A stretch of DNA of 64,000 nucleotides from an uncultured Eubacterium sp. (GCA_945939115.1 CAMEVC010000005.1:29643-93642); one strand, 5' to 3'. Shown: positions 8,621 to 18,818, counted from the stretch's first letter. Notes: generated by a model from the letters alone, not told the origin. Numbers and translations: made by a program.

Positions 8621-9847
8621 TTACAGTCCAAACAGTCTTTTTACCATTTCTTTATACTGTTCCTGTTCTTTTACATCCACATTTTTCAATTCAGATATAG
8701 GCTCCTTTAACAGCCTATATAGAGATGATTTTAATATTTTCCTGAGTATAACTTTATCATGGTCGCTTAAATCCATCTTGTTCTCCAGATAATTATAGCT
8801 GTCCTCAACTATCTCATCACATCTTTTTCCAAGAGATTCTATAGTCGAGTCCATGCGGCTTGAGGCGAGCCATCTGTTTGTATCTCCAAGATACTCATCA
8901 ATAATTCCCTGGCTCTCTTCAAGCAAATGTTTTCTTTCAAGCTGGTTTTTCTTAACAATTTCACCTATGTAATCCAGATTAATAAGCCGAATACCGGGAA
9001 GATTGGCTGCTGAACTCTCGATATCTCTTGGGGCAGCAAGATCAAGTAATACCTTGCCTGTTGTTCCTGCCAGTTCATCACATTTTATAACAAGATGCGG
9101 CGATGATGTCGCCGATACAACTATATCGTTAGTCTTAAGTGCTTCCTTCTTCTTCTCATATGAGATGACTTCAATATCCGGAAATCTTTCCAGCAAATCT
9201 CTCGCATGCTGATATGTCCTTGAACATACTGTCACGCTCGCTTTGTATTCAATAAGATAACAGACTGCCAATACTGCTGTTTTACCGCTTCCGATTACAA
9301 GTGCTTTTTTCCCTTTAATCCCACACAATCTGTCAACTTCCTGAATTCCCGCATAGCAGACAGAGACAGGATGTTCGCTTACTTTATATTCAGTCTTTAT
9401 CTTCTTGGCACAACTTACAGCCTCGCGGACTATGTAATTTAACTCTTTGCCACTATATCCCATTGTTCTCGAAAAATCTGCTGCGTCCTTTAGCTGTCCA
9501 AGTATCTGGTCTTCTCCAAGAATCATGCTCTCATGTCCTGCAGCAATTCTAAACAAATATTCCAGCGCTTCATCACCGCATTTTACGCCCAAAAGAGTAT
9601 TCTCATCATCCGCCGTCAGTCCAAATTTCTGCATATATAATGCTTTCATCTTACCAAGCTTATCTTCTTCCTCATACAGAAAGAAAACCTCACATCTGTT
9701 GCAGGTTGAAAGACACAATATCTGGTCAACACCTGCCTTTGAAGCATTCTGCATAAAATCTGCTTTGGAACTGTCTGTAAACACAATCTTATCCCTCACA
9801 GCCAAATCCGCATTTTTATAATTAATACCTACATATCCCAGTTTCAT
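8621..9847 (-). CDS. hemA: Glutamyl-tRNA reductase
   Basis: NADPH-dependent reduction of glutamyl-tRNA(Glu) to glutamate-1-semialdehyde, the first committed step of the C5 tetrapyrrole route. The catalytic cysteine lies in CLSTCNRCEVF (about residue 50), the tRNA/active-site region GHESMILGEDQILGQ follows near 110, and the NAD(P)-binding loop VIGSGKTAVLA near 190. A C-terminal helical dimerisation domain follows. Length 408 residues, typical. GAAGGAGA lies upstream of ATG 9847. An 80-base gap separates it from hemL; it holds the ribosome site and no clear hairpin. Confidence 0.95.
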   Translation of the reverse strand: MKLGYVGINYKNADLAVRDKIVFTDSSKADFMQNASKAGVDQILCLSTCNRCEVFFLYEEEDKLGKMKALYMQKFGLTADDENTLLGVKCGDEALEYLFRIAAGHESMILGEDQILGQLKDAADFSRTMGYSGKELNYIVREAVSCAKKIKTEYKVSEHPVSVCYAGIQEVDRLCGIKGKKALVIGSGKTAVLAVCYLIEYKASVTVCSRTYQHARDLLERFPDIEVISYEKKKEALKTNDIVVSATSSPHLVIKCDELAGTTGKVLLDLAAPRDIESSAANLPGIRLINLDYIGEIVKKNQLERKHLLEESQGIIDEYLGDTNRWLASSRMDSTIESLGKRCDEIVEDSYNYLENKMDLSDHDKVILRKILKSSLYRLLKEPISELKNVDVKEQEQYKEMVKRLFGL

Positions 9848-9927
9848 TTTAACTAGTTCTCCTTCATACTGTCTCCAAATCCTTTAATGATCTTTTTTCG
9901 GTCTGACACAATCAATGAAAGTTGATG

Positions 9928-11205
9928 TTATTTTTTTAGAAAATACCCCTTGATTACCTCAATAGTTTTATTTACATCCTCATTAGAATGTGCATCTGAC
10001 ATGAACATTGCCTCAAACTGCGAAGGTGCAACATATATGCCGTTATCCAGCATATAACCGAAATACCCGGCATACTCTGCTGTATCAGATTTCACCGCAC
10101 TATCATAATCCGTCACTTCATCAGGGGTAAAGAATATACTCATAAGCGAGCCAATCTGGTTGACCGATACCTTTCCGGCACCGATTTCTCTCACACTGTC
10201 AGCAATCCTTCTGGTCTTACATTCAAGTCTTTCATATATATCCTGATTATCCCGAAGTATCCGAAGCGTCTCAAGTCCTGCCGCTGTAGCAATAGGATTG
10301 CCTGAAAGGGTTCCTGCCTGATATACAGGTCCATCAGGGCTTACCATACGCATTATATCAGCCTTTCCACCATAGGCTCCCACCGGCATTCCGCCTCCCA
10401 CAATCTTTCCAAGTGTTGTAAGGTCCGGTTCTATGCCATAATACTGCTGTGCTCCACCAATTGAGAGCCTGAATCCTGTTATTACCTCGTCAAATATAAG
10501 GAGACTGTTATTTTCTTTTGTTATATCCCTTAAAAACTCAAGAAATCCCAGCTTTGGAAGTACTACTCCCATATTGGCAGCAACAGGTTCAACAATAACT
10601 GCTGCAATCTCGCCCTTGTTATTATCAAAAAGATTCTTAACAGATTCACAATCGTTATATTCTGCAACTAACGTATTTTTCGTATAATCTGCCGGAACCC
10701 CCGCACTGTCAGGTACTGATGTCGTAAGCGCCGCAGAGCCGGCTTTTACAAGCAGTCCGTCAGAATGTCCGTGATAACAGCCCCTGAACTTAATTATTTT
10801 ATCTCTTCCTGTGTATCCCCTTGCAACTCTTATGGCACTCATGACTGCCTCTGTACCTGAACTTACAAGACGGTTTACCTCCATGGTTGGCACAAGCTCA
10901 CTAATAAGCTCAGCCATCTCAACCTCTCTCTTTGTCGGTGCGCCATATGTAAGACCTGCCTCAGCGGCTTCTTTAACCTTCGCTATCACACGGTCATGGG
11001 CATGACCTAATATACCCGGTCCCCAGGAACACACATAATCAATCATTTCATTGCCGTCCACATCAGTGATTCTGTCACCCTTTGCAGAGGCTATAAACCT
11101 TGGCACTCTGCCAACCGCCTTATATGCTCTTACAGGGCTGTTGACACCGCCCGGTATATGCTTTACAGCTCTTTCGTAAAGAACTTCAGACATCTCTTCC
11201 TGCAT
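9928..11205 (-). CDS. hemL: Glutamate-1-semialdehyde 2,1-aminomutase
   Basis: PLP enzyme that isomerises glutamate-1-semialdehyde to 5-aminolevulinate. The PLP lysine is in TTLGKIVGGGMPVGAYGG, and the family motifs IPGGVNSPVRA and FDEVITGFR are intact. Length is 425 residues from ATG 11205, which has GAGGG seven bases before it. A longer frame from ATG 11223 lacks a ribosome site. It starts 24 bases after the hemB stop. It works with HemA, whose labile product it takes up directly in other bacteria. Confidence 0.95.
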   Translation of the reverse strand: MQEEMSEVLYERAVKHIPGGVNSPVRAYKAVGRVPRFIASAKGDRITDVDGNEMIDYVCSWGPGILGHAHDRVIAKVKEAAEAGLTYGAPTKREVEMAELISELVPTMEVNRLVSSGTEAVMSAIRVARGYTGRDKIIKFRGCYHGHSDGLLVKAGSAALTTSVPDSAGVPADYTKNTLVAEYNDCESVKNLFDNNKGEIAAVIVEPVAANMGVVLPKLGFLEFLRDITKENNSLLIFDEVITGFRLSIGGAQQYYGIEPDLTTLGKIVGGGMPVGAYGGKADIMRMVSPDGPVYQAGTLSGNPIATAAGLETLRILRDNQDIYERLECKTRRIADSVREIGAGKVSVNQIGSLMSIFFTPDEVTDYDSAVKSDTAEYAGYFGYMLDNGIYVAPSQFEAMFMSDAHSNEDVNKTIEVIKGYFLKK

Positions 11206-11229
11206 AACAATCCCTCTTTTCATCTAAAT

Positions 11230-12189
11230 TCACGCAAGCCATTTAGCCACATCTATCGCATGATATGTAATTATCATCTTTGCTCCGGCTCTCTTAAATC
11301 CCACCATATTCTCCATAACTATTTTCTTTTCATCAATCCATCCATTCATTGCGGCAGCTTTTACCATTGCATACTCACCGCTTACATTATAAGCAACAAT
11401 CGGAACATTAAAATTCATGGAAATCTCTTTCATGACATCCATATATCCGAGAGCCGGTTTTGCAATAATCATATCAGCTCCCTCAAGCAAATCTTCTTCT
11501 ACCTCTCTTAAAGCCTCATTTCCGTTAGCCGGGTCCATCTGATAAGTCTTTCTGTCACCAAATCCCGGTGCTGAATGAGCTGCATCCCTGAAAGGTCCAT
11601 AGTATCCTGATGCAAATTTAGCGCTGTATGAACATATTGGCGTATTCACAAATCCAGCCTCATCCAGTGCATTTCTTATTGCCTCAACCCTCTTATCCAT
11701 CATATCGCTTGGCGCAATTATGTCAGCTCCAGCCTTTGTATATGCAACCGAGGCTTTTGCAAGAAGCGGCAGCGTCTCATCATTAAGAATAACACCGTCC
11801 TTAACAAGTCCACAGTGTCCATGGGAAGTGTACTCACACAGGCACACATCAGCCATAATAGCAAGTTCCGGAAACTTATTCTTAATAAGTCTGATTGCCC
11901 TGCACACAACTCCCTCCTCATCATATGCCTCACTTCCAACCTCGTCCTTATGAACCGGAATACCAAAAAGCAGAACAGCCCTGATACCCACATTTACCGC
12001 CCTCTCTATCTCCTCAAGGACATGGTCAAGTGAATACTGGCAGATTCCCGGCATTGAAGGAACCTCCTGTATCACATCATTTTCTTCAGTAACAAATACC
12101 GGATATATAAGTTCATCAACTCTGACATGATTTTCTCTCACCATGTCCCTCAAAGTCGCATTCATGCGAAGTCTTCTGGTTCTGTCCAT
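11230..12189 (-). CDS. hemB: Delta-aminolevulinic acid dehydratase (porphobilinogen synthase)
   Basis: Condenses two 5-aminolevulinates into porphobilinogen. Both active-site lysines are visible, in SYSAKFASGYYGPFRDA and IIAKPALGYMDV. The cysteine-rich run DVCLCEYTSHGHCG marks the zinc-dependent class. Length is 319 residues from ATG 12189, which has AAAGGA upstream and starts MDRTRRLRMN as in homologues; an ATG at 12213 is less likely. First gene of the heme-precursor operon. 72 bases separate it from the ABC exporter on the same strand, with no strong terminator seen, so the operon may begin higher up. Confidence 0.95.
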   Translation of the reverse strand: MDRTRRLRMNATLRDMVRENHVRVDELIYPVFVTEENDVIQEVPSMPGICQYSLDHVLEEIERAVNVGIRAVLLFGIPVHKDEVGSEAYDEEGVVCRAIRLIKNKFPELAIMADVCLCEYTSHGHCGLVKDGVILNDETLPLLAKASVAYTKAGADIIAPSDMMDKRVEAIRNALDEAGFVNTPICSYSAKFASGYYGPFRDAAHSAPGFGDRKTYQMDPANGNEALREVEEDLLEGADMIIAKPALGYMDVMKEISMNFNVPIVAYNVSGEYAMVKAAAMNGWIDEKKIVMENMVGFKRAGAKMIITYHAIDVAKWLA

Positions 12190-12261
12190 AACATTCACTT
12201 TCCTTTCATCCAATTCTTAACCTGTCTTACCACTGGGAATATACATTTTCAATAAATGTGC

Positions 12262-13995
12262 TTACTTCTGATGGATTTTAACCATCCTTGCATACTCACC
12301 ATCAAGCTTCATCAGTTCCTCGTGGGTGCCCCGCTCCTTTATTCCCTCATTGGTAAGCATAAATATCTCTTCTGCATTTTCTATTGTCGTTAATCTGTGT
12401 GCTATAACAAATGTAGTTCTGTTCTTAGCAAGCTTTTCTAAGGATTCCTGCACTATCTGCTCACTCTCATTGTCAAGTGCTGATGTTGCCTCATCAAATA
12501 TGAGTACAGGCGGATTTTTAAGAAAAACCCTCGCTATAGATAATCTCTGCTTCTGTCCACCGGAGAGTTTAACACCTCTCTGGCCTATATCAGTGTCATA
12601 TCCATTTTCAAAACCCATTATGAAATCATGGGCATTGGCAAGCTTTGCCGCCGCAATAACTTCCTCGTCTGTGGCATCGGGTTTTCCGTATCTGATATTC
12701 TCCTTTATGCTCCCCATAAACAGATATACATCCTGCTGTACAACTCCAATATGGTCTCTCAGACTTTTAAGTGTCACATCCCTGATATCAGTTCCGTCAA
12801 TTCTTATGGTTCCTCCCGTAGCCTCATAAAACCTTGGAATAAGTGAACACAGCGTTGTTTTTCCGACACCTGATGGTCCCACAAGAGCAACATATTCACC
12901 TGGAGTCACCGAAAAATCAATACCTGAAAGTACCTCATCACTTCCGTCCCTGTATTTGAAAGACACATTTTCAAATGTAATGGCTCCCTTAACGTCAGTA
13001 AGTTCCTTTGCATCCGGCTTTTCTTTTATATCAGGCTCCACAGAAAGAATTTCTAAGAATCTTTCATATCCTGAATATCCATTCTGGAACTGCTCTGTAA
13101 AATCAATAAGCACCTTTACCGGCTCAGTGAATATATTGATATACAGTAAGAAAGTCACAAAATCTGTGATATTTACCCAGCCCTGTGCTATTCCGATGCC
13201 GCCTGCCGCAATTACTATTACATTTATCATAGTAGTGAATGCCGTAAGACCCGCATTATACATTCCCATATAATGATAGCTGTCCCTCTTGGCTTCAAGA
13301 AACAGGTCGTTACCCTTCTTAAACTTCTCACGCTCAATATCTTCATTGGCAAAAGATTTAACAACTCTGATTCCTGACAGATTGTCCTCAATCTGGGCAT
13401 TTATCTCACCTATACGAATCCTGTTTCTCTTAAACGCTCTCTTCATTCTCTTGTTGAGAATGTAGGCAAACACCAGCATAAAAGGTATAAGCACAAATGC
13501 AGCAATTGTTAGTTTCCAGTCTATTGAGCTTAGAATACACAGCGCACCAATTATTTTAATAAGAGATATAGTTATATTCTCCGGACCGTGATGTAAAAGC
13601 TCTGATATATCGAATAAATCAGATGTTATTCTTGACAATAGCTGGCCCACCTTCTGGTCATCATAGAAGGAATAAGAAAGCTTCTGGTAATGCCCGAATA
13701 TCTCAGCTCTCATATCGTACTCTATCTTAGCTCCCATCACATGTCCATAATTAGATATATAATAATTGCATCCCCACTGTATCAGTACCAGTGCAACTAA
13801 AATAACAACCACGGTAATTATTTTGCTTAAGGCCTCATCAGCCGGCATATATGCGACCTTTGAAGTAATAAATCGCACCACAAGTGGAATCACAAGCGCC
13901 ACCGCAGCAGACATCATAGCAAATACCATATCTGTTATAAATGTACCAAGATAAGGTTTGTAATATCTGGCAAGTTTTTTTAAATTCTGTCTCAT
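12262..13995 (-). CDS. ABC exporter, fused membrane and ATPase domains
   Basis: A 577-residue half-transporter of the MsbA/LmrA/BmrA type. Six membrane helices fill about residues 1-320. The nucleotide-binding domain follows with Walker A GPSGVGKTT, Q-loop VQQDVYLFMGS, signature LSGGQKQR, Walker B VLIFDEATSALD and switch histidine VIAHRLTTI, all intact. It would act as a dimer; with no partner gene adjacent a homodimer is likely. The substrate could be a lipid, drug or peptide and cannot be told from sequence. AAGGAGAGAG precedes ATG 13995. No obvious functional link to the downstream heme genes. Confidence 0.93.
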   Translation of the reverse strand: MRQNLKKLARYYKPYLGTFITDMVFAMMSAAVALVIPLVVRFITSKVAYMPADEALSKIITVVVILVALVLIQWGCNYYISNYGHVMGAKIEYDMRAEIFGHYQKLSYSFYDDQKVGQLLSRITSDLFDISELLHHGPENITISLIKIIGALCILSSIDWKLTIAAFVLIPFMLVFAYILNKRMKRAFKRNRIRIGEINAQIEDNLSGIRVVKSFANEDIEREKFKKGNDLFLEAKRDSYHYMGMYNAGLTAFTTMINVIVIAAGGIGIAQGWVNITDFVTFLLYINIFTEPVKVLIDFTEQFQNGYSGYERFLEILSVEPDIKEKPDAKELTDVKGAITFENVSFKYRDGSDEVLSGIDFSVTPGEYVALVGPSGVGKTTLCSLIPRFYEATGGTIRIDGTDIRDVTLKSLRDHIGVVQQDVYLFMGSIKENIRYGKPDATDEEVIAAAKLANAHDFIMGFENGYDTDIGQRGVKLSGGQKQRLSIARVFLKNPPVLIFDEATSALDNESEQIVQESLEKLAKNRTTFVIAHRLTTIENAEEIFMLTNEGIKERGTHEELMKLDGEYARMVKIHQK

Positions 13996-14097
13996 GTCTC
14001 TCTCCTTATACTAACCCTTCAATGCAAAAGCTGTAATGTATCTATATAGTCCGTCACTGCTCATTGCGAATACACATTATAGCACAATCGCGCAAAC

Positions 14098-14132
14098 CTA
14101 AAAAGAGTCTGACATAAGTCAGACCCTCTTTA
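14098..14132 (-). terminator. Rho-independent terminator after the Pr6Pr-like gene
   Basis: On the minus strand a stem of AAGAGGGTCTGAC with GTCAGACTCTT (4-base loop TTAT) is followed by TTTTT, ten bases after the stop at 14142. It separates that gene from the ABC exporter. Confidence 0.8.
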
Positions 14133-14141
14133 ATCATATAA

Positions 14142-14852
14142 TTATTTATCTTTTCTTCCTGCTCCATTAATTGCCAGATACAACAGTCCAATGCCGATAA
14201 ATAAAAGCAAAAGCACAACTATCATATATGCAACACCAATTCCCATAGAATAGGTTCCCATGGTAGAAAGATTCCATCCAAACCAGCCTGTTACCGCATT
14301 GTAATTAAGGAAGTTATACGGTGCGCACATACCACCATCCCATCTCATCCCGGCAGCCGCCAGTATATATACGAATGCCACATAACACAACGGCGGAATA
14401 ACTGCATATATTGCATATATCTTCCTGACATTAAACCCTTTGTCAAAAAGAAGAAAATCAATTATAGCCAGCACCGGACCCACAAAATGAACACCAAGGC
14501 TTCCGGCACCATTATTCATATATGCACCGATAAAACCATCCTTAGAGGTTGGTGCAAGAATAACAAGATACACCAAAAAAGTAAGTGTTATCGAAAGTGT
14601 CATAAGAAACTTAATTATATACAAAGTGTTATTCTTATAATTCTTTCCCGTGGCAAGTAAAATTATATCCATAACAAGAAATACCGCCAGAATTATATCA
14701 ATCGCCACATTAGACAATGTTGTAAAAAAAGTAAATGACTTTAAACTGTCTATCATAAGACACAACCCATAAACAGATGCTATTAGCGATATCGTTTTCA
14801 AAATAATACTGATAACTAAATGTGTTTTGTTAAATTCAACTTTAGTACTCAA
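14142..14852 (-). CDS. Pr6Pr / FAR-17a-AIG1-like membrane protein
   Basis: A 236-residue protein with about six membrane helices and no soluble domain. The segment FFTTLSN near residue 43, and HFVGPVLAIIDFLLFD near 122, match the pattern of the Pr6Pr family related to eukaryotic AIG1/ADTRP. In those proteins a conserved Thr and His form the active site of a hydrolase for fatty-acid esters of hydroxy fatty acids. Both residues appear here, but activity of the bacterial members is inference. The start is TTG 14852, six bases after GGAGGAAAGAA. It stands alone between a terminator of its own and the PFOR terminator. Family assignment is from pattern recognition only. Confidence 0.7.
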   Translation of the reverse strand: MSTKVEFNKTHLVISIILKTISLIASVYGLCLMIDSLKSFTFFTTLSNVAIDIILAVFLVMDIILLATGKNYKNNTLYIIKFLMTLSITLTFLVYLVILAPTSKDGFIGAYMNNGAGSLGVHFVGPVLAIIDFLLFDKGFNVRKIYAIYAVIPPLCYVAFVYILAAAGMRWDGGMCAPYNFLNYNAVTGWFGWNLSTMGTYSMGIGVAYMIVVLLLLFIGIGLLYLAINGAGRKDK

Positions 14853-14954
14853 TTCTTTCCTCCAATTGTTTTGATTCTCAAATTATAGTACAGAATCACG
14901 TAATTTTCAAGATTTCAAATACACAATTAAAGCCACAACTTCAAACCACCTTAT

Positions 14955-14989
14955 AAAAAACTCCCCAAGGATATAACCCCTTGGGGAGC
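14955..14989 (-). terminator. Rho-independent terminator of the PFOR gene
   Basis: On the minus strand GCTCCCCAAGG and CCTTGGGGAG pair around a short loop and are followed by TTTTTT, some 30 bases after the stop codon at 15021. A strong, classical terminator. Confidence 0.92.
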
Positions 14990-15020
14990 GACGTTCAACC
15001 ACTTATATAAAGCAGTTTAA

Positions 15021-18000
15021 TTATTCATAAAGCTTTACAAGCTTTTCAAGATGCTCATATCTAGCCTTAGCTACTTCCTCAGACTCAGCAAAGAGCTTCT
15101 CTGCTCTCTCTGGGAATGGCTTAATAAGTCTTGTATAACGAGCCTCATTATTAAGGAATTCCTGATATGATCCATCACCAGCCTTAGATGTAAGTGTGAA
15201 TGGATTCTTTCCTTCAGCCTTAAGAGCCGGATTATATGAGAACAGATTCCAGTAACCAGACTTAACAGCCTTCTTCATCTCATCCTGGCAGTGGTTCATA
15301 CCACCCTTAGCGATACCGTGAAGTTCGCAAGGAGCATAACCAATGATAAGAGATGGTCCTGGATAAGCCTCAGCCTCCTGAATAACCTTAACAGCCTGAG
15401 CTGGGTTAGCTCCAAGAGCAATCTGTGCTACATATACATAACCATATGTCATAGCAATCTCTGAAAGGCTCTTCTTACCGATTTCCTTACCGGCAGCAGC
15501 GAACTGACATACCTCACCAATGTTAGAAGCCTTAGATGCCTGTCCACCTGTATTAGAATACATCTCTGTATCGAATACAAATACATTTACATTCTCGCCT
15601 GAAGCAAGTACATGGTCAAGACCACCGAAACCAATATCGTAAGCCCATCCATCACCACCGAAGATCCATACAGACTTCTTAGCAAGATAATCCTTCTTAG
15701 AAAGTACTTCTGAAGCAACTGGATATCCGTCAGCAGCAGCCTTCTCTAACTCTGCAATAAGAGCATCTGTTGCTGGTGTGTTAGCCTTAGTATCATCCTT
15801 AGTCTCAAGGAACTTAGCAGCTGCAGCCTTGAACTCATCTGTAGACTTCTCTGATGCTGCCATCTCCTCAACCTTAACAATAAGCTGATCTCTTATAGTC
15901 TTCTGTCCTAAGTACATACCGAAACCATGCTCAGCATTATCCTCAAAAAGTGAGTTAGACCAAGCTGGTCCCTTCTTAGAATCCTTATTAACTGTATATG
16001 GTGATGTAGCAGCCGGACCACCCCAGATTGAAGAACAACCTGTTGCATTAGAGATATACATCTGCTCACCAAATAACTGTGTAACTAATCTTGCATATGA
16101 TGTCTCTGCACAACCTGCACATGATCCTGAGAATTCAAGAAGTGGCTGGTTATACTGTGATCCAATAGGACCGTTAACTAATGCAGGAGTAATCTCTTTC
16201 TTTCCTACATTCTCTACTAAATAGTTGAATACTGGCTGCTCTGCTGCCTGAGATTCCTGTGGAACCATCTTGATAGCCTCTCCAGCCTTTGGACATACTG
16301 TTACACACTCTCCGCATCCCATACAATCTAATGGAGATACAGACATTGTATACTTCATTGTCTTATCAATAGCATGCTTAGAATCAGCAAGCTTGATATT
16401 AGAAGGTGCTGCATTAACCTCTTCTGTTGAAAGAATAAATGGACGGATTGTAGCATGTGAACATACAAATGCACAACTGTTACACTGTACGCAGGCTGTT
16501 GGATCCCATTCAGGAACCATAACTGCTGTTCCTCTCTTCTCATATGCAGAAGCACCTGTCTCAAACTGACCATCAGCAATATCCTTAAATGCAGATACAG
16601 GAAGGCTGTCGCCATCCATTAAGCCGATTGGATCAAGAAGTTCATTAACCATCTTAACTGTTGCAGGACGTCCTGTTCTCTCTACAGGCTTCTTGTCGTC
16701 TGTAGCTGTTGCCCAGTCTGCTGGAACTTCAACCTTATGTACAGCATCAACACCGGCATCAATAGCCTTATAGTTCATCTCTACAACTGCATCACCCTTC
16801 TTAGAGTAAGACTTCTTAGCTGCCTGCTTCATGTAATCAACAGCCTCATCGATAGGCATTACATTAGCAAGCTTAAAGAATGCTGACTGAAGGATTGTAT
16901 TGGTTCTCTTACCCATACCAATCTCAATAGCCTTGTCAATAGCATTGATTGTATAGAGCTGGATATTATTCTTAGCAATATACTGCTTAGCCTCTGCTGG
17001 CATATGCTGGTTAAGTTCTTCGTCTGACCACTGACAGTTAATCATAAAGATTCCGCCCGGCTTAACATCCTGAACCATCTTATAACCCTTTATAACATAT
17101 GATGGGTTATGGCATGCAACAAAGTCTGCCTGATTGATATAATATGGACTCTTAATAGGGTTATCACCAAATCTTAAATGTGAAATAGTGATACCACCTG
17201 TCTTCTTAGAGTCATACTGGAAGTATGCCTGAATATACTTATCTGTATGGTCACCAATAATCTTAGTAGAGTTCTTGTTAGCACCTACTGTACCATCTCC
17301 ACCGAGACCCCAGAACTTACACTCAACTGTACCAGGAGCTGATGTAATTGGAGCTGGCTTAACTTCTGGTAAGCTTAAGTTAGTAACATCATCAACGATA
17401 CCGATTGTAAATCTTGACTTAGGCTCATCCTTCTCAAGTTCCTTATAAATAGCAAATACTGATGAAGGTGGTGTATCCTTAGAACCAAGACCATATCTGC
17501 CACCTACTAATACGATGTCGTTAAGTCCGGCTTCTCTAAGAGTAGCTGCAACATCAAGGTAAAGTGGCTCACCAAGAGAACCCGGCTCCTTAGTTCTGTC
17601 AAGAACTGCAATCTTCTTAACTGTCTTAGGAATAACCTTAAGAAGATGCTTAGAAGACCATGGACGGTAAAGTCTTACCTTAATAAGACCAACCTTCTCT
17701 CCCTTAGCTGTAAGATAATCAATAACTTCCTCTGCCACATCATTGATAGAACCCATAGCAACAATAACTCTGTCTGCATCCGGAGCTCCATAGTAGTTAA
17801 AGAGGTCATAGTTAGTTCCAAGCTTTTCATTAACCTTGTTCATATACTTCTCAACAACTTCTGGAAGTGCATCATAAACAGGGTTACATGCTTCACGATG
17901 CTGGAAGAAAATATCTCCATTCTCATGTGAACCACGCATTACAGGCTTGTTAGGATTAAGAGCATGCTCACGGAAAGCATCTACTGCATCCATTGGACAC

Positions 18001-18581
18001 ATATCCTTAAGATCCTCATAATCCCACTTTTCAATCTTCTGAATCTCATGTGATGTACGGAAACCATCAAAAAAGTTGATAAATGGTGTCTTACCCTCAA
18101 GTGCTGCACAATGTGCAACCGGGCTTAAATCCATAACTTCCTGTGGATTAGTCTCGCAGAGCATAGCGAAACCTGTCTGACGACAAGCGTAAACATCTGA
18201 GTGATCACCGAAGATATTAAGAGCATGTGTTGAAACTGTACGAGCAGATACATCAAATACGCATGGAAGCTGCTCACCAGCAATCTTGTACATGTTAGGA
18301 ATCATAAGAAGAAGACCCTGAGAAGCTGTAAATGTTGTTGTTAAAGCACCTGCTGCTAAAGAACCGTGAACTGTTCCGGCAGCACCTGCCTCTGACTCCA
18401 TCTCTACTACCTTAACAGTGTTACCAAAAATGTTCTTCAATCCCTGAGCTGACCATGTATCAACAACATCGGCCATTGGGCTTGAAGGAGTGATTGGATA
18501 GATACCAGCTACTTCTGTGTAGGCATAAGCTACATGAGCTGCGGCTGTATTACCATCCATTGACTGTTTCTGTCTTGCCAT
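15021..18581 (-). CDS. nifJ: Pyruvate:ferredoxin (flavodoxin) oxidoreductase
   Basis: Single-chain PFOR of 1186 residues. Oxidises pyruvate to acetyl-CoA and CO2 with thiamine diphosphate, passing electrons through three [4Fe-4S] clusters to ferredoxin; the central energy step of anaerobic clostridia. Domains in order: pyruvate-binding domain (TEVAGIYPITPSSPMA at the start), gamma domain, a ferredoxin-like insert with two cluster motifs (CVQCNSCAFVC and CMGCGECVTVCPKAG, about residues 685-760), and the TPP domain with CAGCAET and GDGWAYDIGFGG. Length matches the family. AAGGAGG lies before ATG 18581, and a TATAAT at 18656-18651 could be the -10 but lacks a clear -35. Its codon use looks more uniform than in its neighbours, as in highly expressed genes. 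Confidence 0.97.
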   Translation of the reverse strand: MARQKQSMDGNTAAAHVAYAYTEVAGIYPITPSSPMADVVDTWSAQGLKNIFGNTVKVVEMESEAGAAGTVHGSLAAGALTTTFTASQGLLLMIPNMYKIAGEQLPCVFDVSARTVSTHALNIFGDHSDVYACRQTGFAMLCETNPQEVMDLSPVAHCAALEGKTPFINFFDGFRTSHEIQKIEKWDYEDLKDMCPMDAVDAFREHALNPNKPVMRGSHENGDIFFQHREACNPVYDALPEVVEKYMNKVNEKLGTNYDLFNYYGAPDADRVIVAMGSINDVAEEVIDYLTAKGEKVGLIKVRLYRPWSSKHLLKVIPKTVKKIAVLDRTKEPGSLGEPLYLDVAATLREAGLNDIVLVGGRYGLGSKDTPPSSVFAIYKELEKDEPKSRFTIGIVDDVTNLSLPEVKPAPITSAPGTVECKFWGLGGDGTVGANKNSTKIIGDHTDKYIQAYFQYDSKKTGGITISHLRFGDNPIKSPYYINQADFVACHNPSYVIKGYKMVQDVKPGGIFMINCQWSDEELNQHMPAEAKQYIAKNNIQLYTINAIDKAIEIGMGKRTNTILQSAFFKLANVMPIDEAVDYMKQAAKKSYSKKGDAVVEMNYKAIDAGVDAVHKVEVPADWATATDDKKPVERTGRPATVKMVNELLDPIGLMDGDSLPVSAFKDIADGQFETGASAYEKRGTAVMVPEWDPTACVQCNSCAFVCSHATIRPFILSTEEVNAAPSNIKLADSKHAIDKTMKYTMSVSPLDCMGCGECVTVCPKAGEAIKMVPQESQAAEQPVFNYLVENVGKKEITPALVNGPIGSQYNQPLLEFSGSCAGCAETSYARLVTQLFGEQMYISNATGCSSIWGGPAATSPYTVNKDSKKGPAWSNSLFEDNAEHGFGMYLGQKTIRDQLIVKVEEMAASEKSTDEFKAAAAKFLETKDDTKANTPATDALIAELEKAAADGYPVASEVLSKKDYLAKKSVWIFGGDGWAYDIGFGGLDHVLASGENVNVFVFDTEMYSNTGGQASKASNIGEVCQFAAAGKEIGKKSLSEIAMTYGYVYVAQIALGANPAQAVKVIQEAEAYPGPSLIIGYAPCELHGIAKGGMNHCQDEMKKAVKSGYWNLFSYNPALKAEGKNPFTLTSKAGDGSYQEFLNNEARYTRLIKPFPERAEKLFAESEEVAKARYEHLEKLVKLYE

Positions 18582-18754
18582 TGTAAATATTTCCTCCTTA
18601 AGAAAAATTAGGCAGGCATAAATGTAGCGCTAAAAGAAAAAAAGCACCATATTATACGCACCCACATATTAATAATATTTTATTATCTTTGCCTCCAAAA
18701 GTAAAGGCATAAATAGAATAATTCCGCTATATTTCGTAACAAAAATCAATACAA

Positions 18755-18818
18755 AAGCATTGGACAGACAGAATGCTTAGTGTGTAACCACTAATACACC
18801 CTGACATGCCCAATGCTT
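18755..18818 (-). terminator. Probable terminator of amt-glnK
   Basis: On the minus strand AAGCATTGG (18818-18810) pairs with CCAATGCTT (18763-18755), and an inner TTAGTG/CACTAA helix forms inside. The outer stem runs into TTTTG. It lies 24 bases after the stop of the ammonium transporter. The loop is longer than usual, so efficiency is uncertain. Confidence 0.6.

Noticed and set aside
16270..16569. Plus-strand frame inside the PFOR gene
   Set aside because: It is antisense to the ferredoxin-cluster region, which is intact on the other strand.
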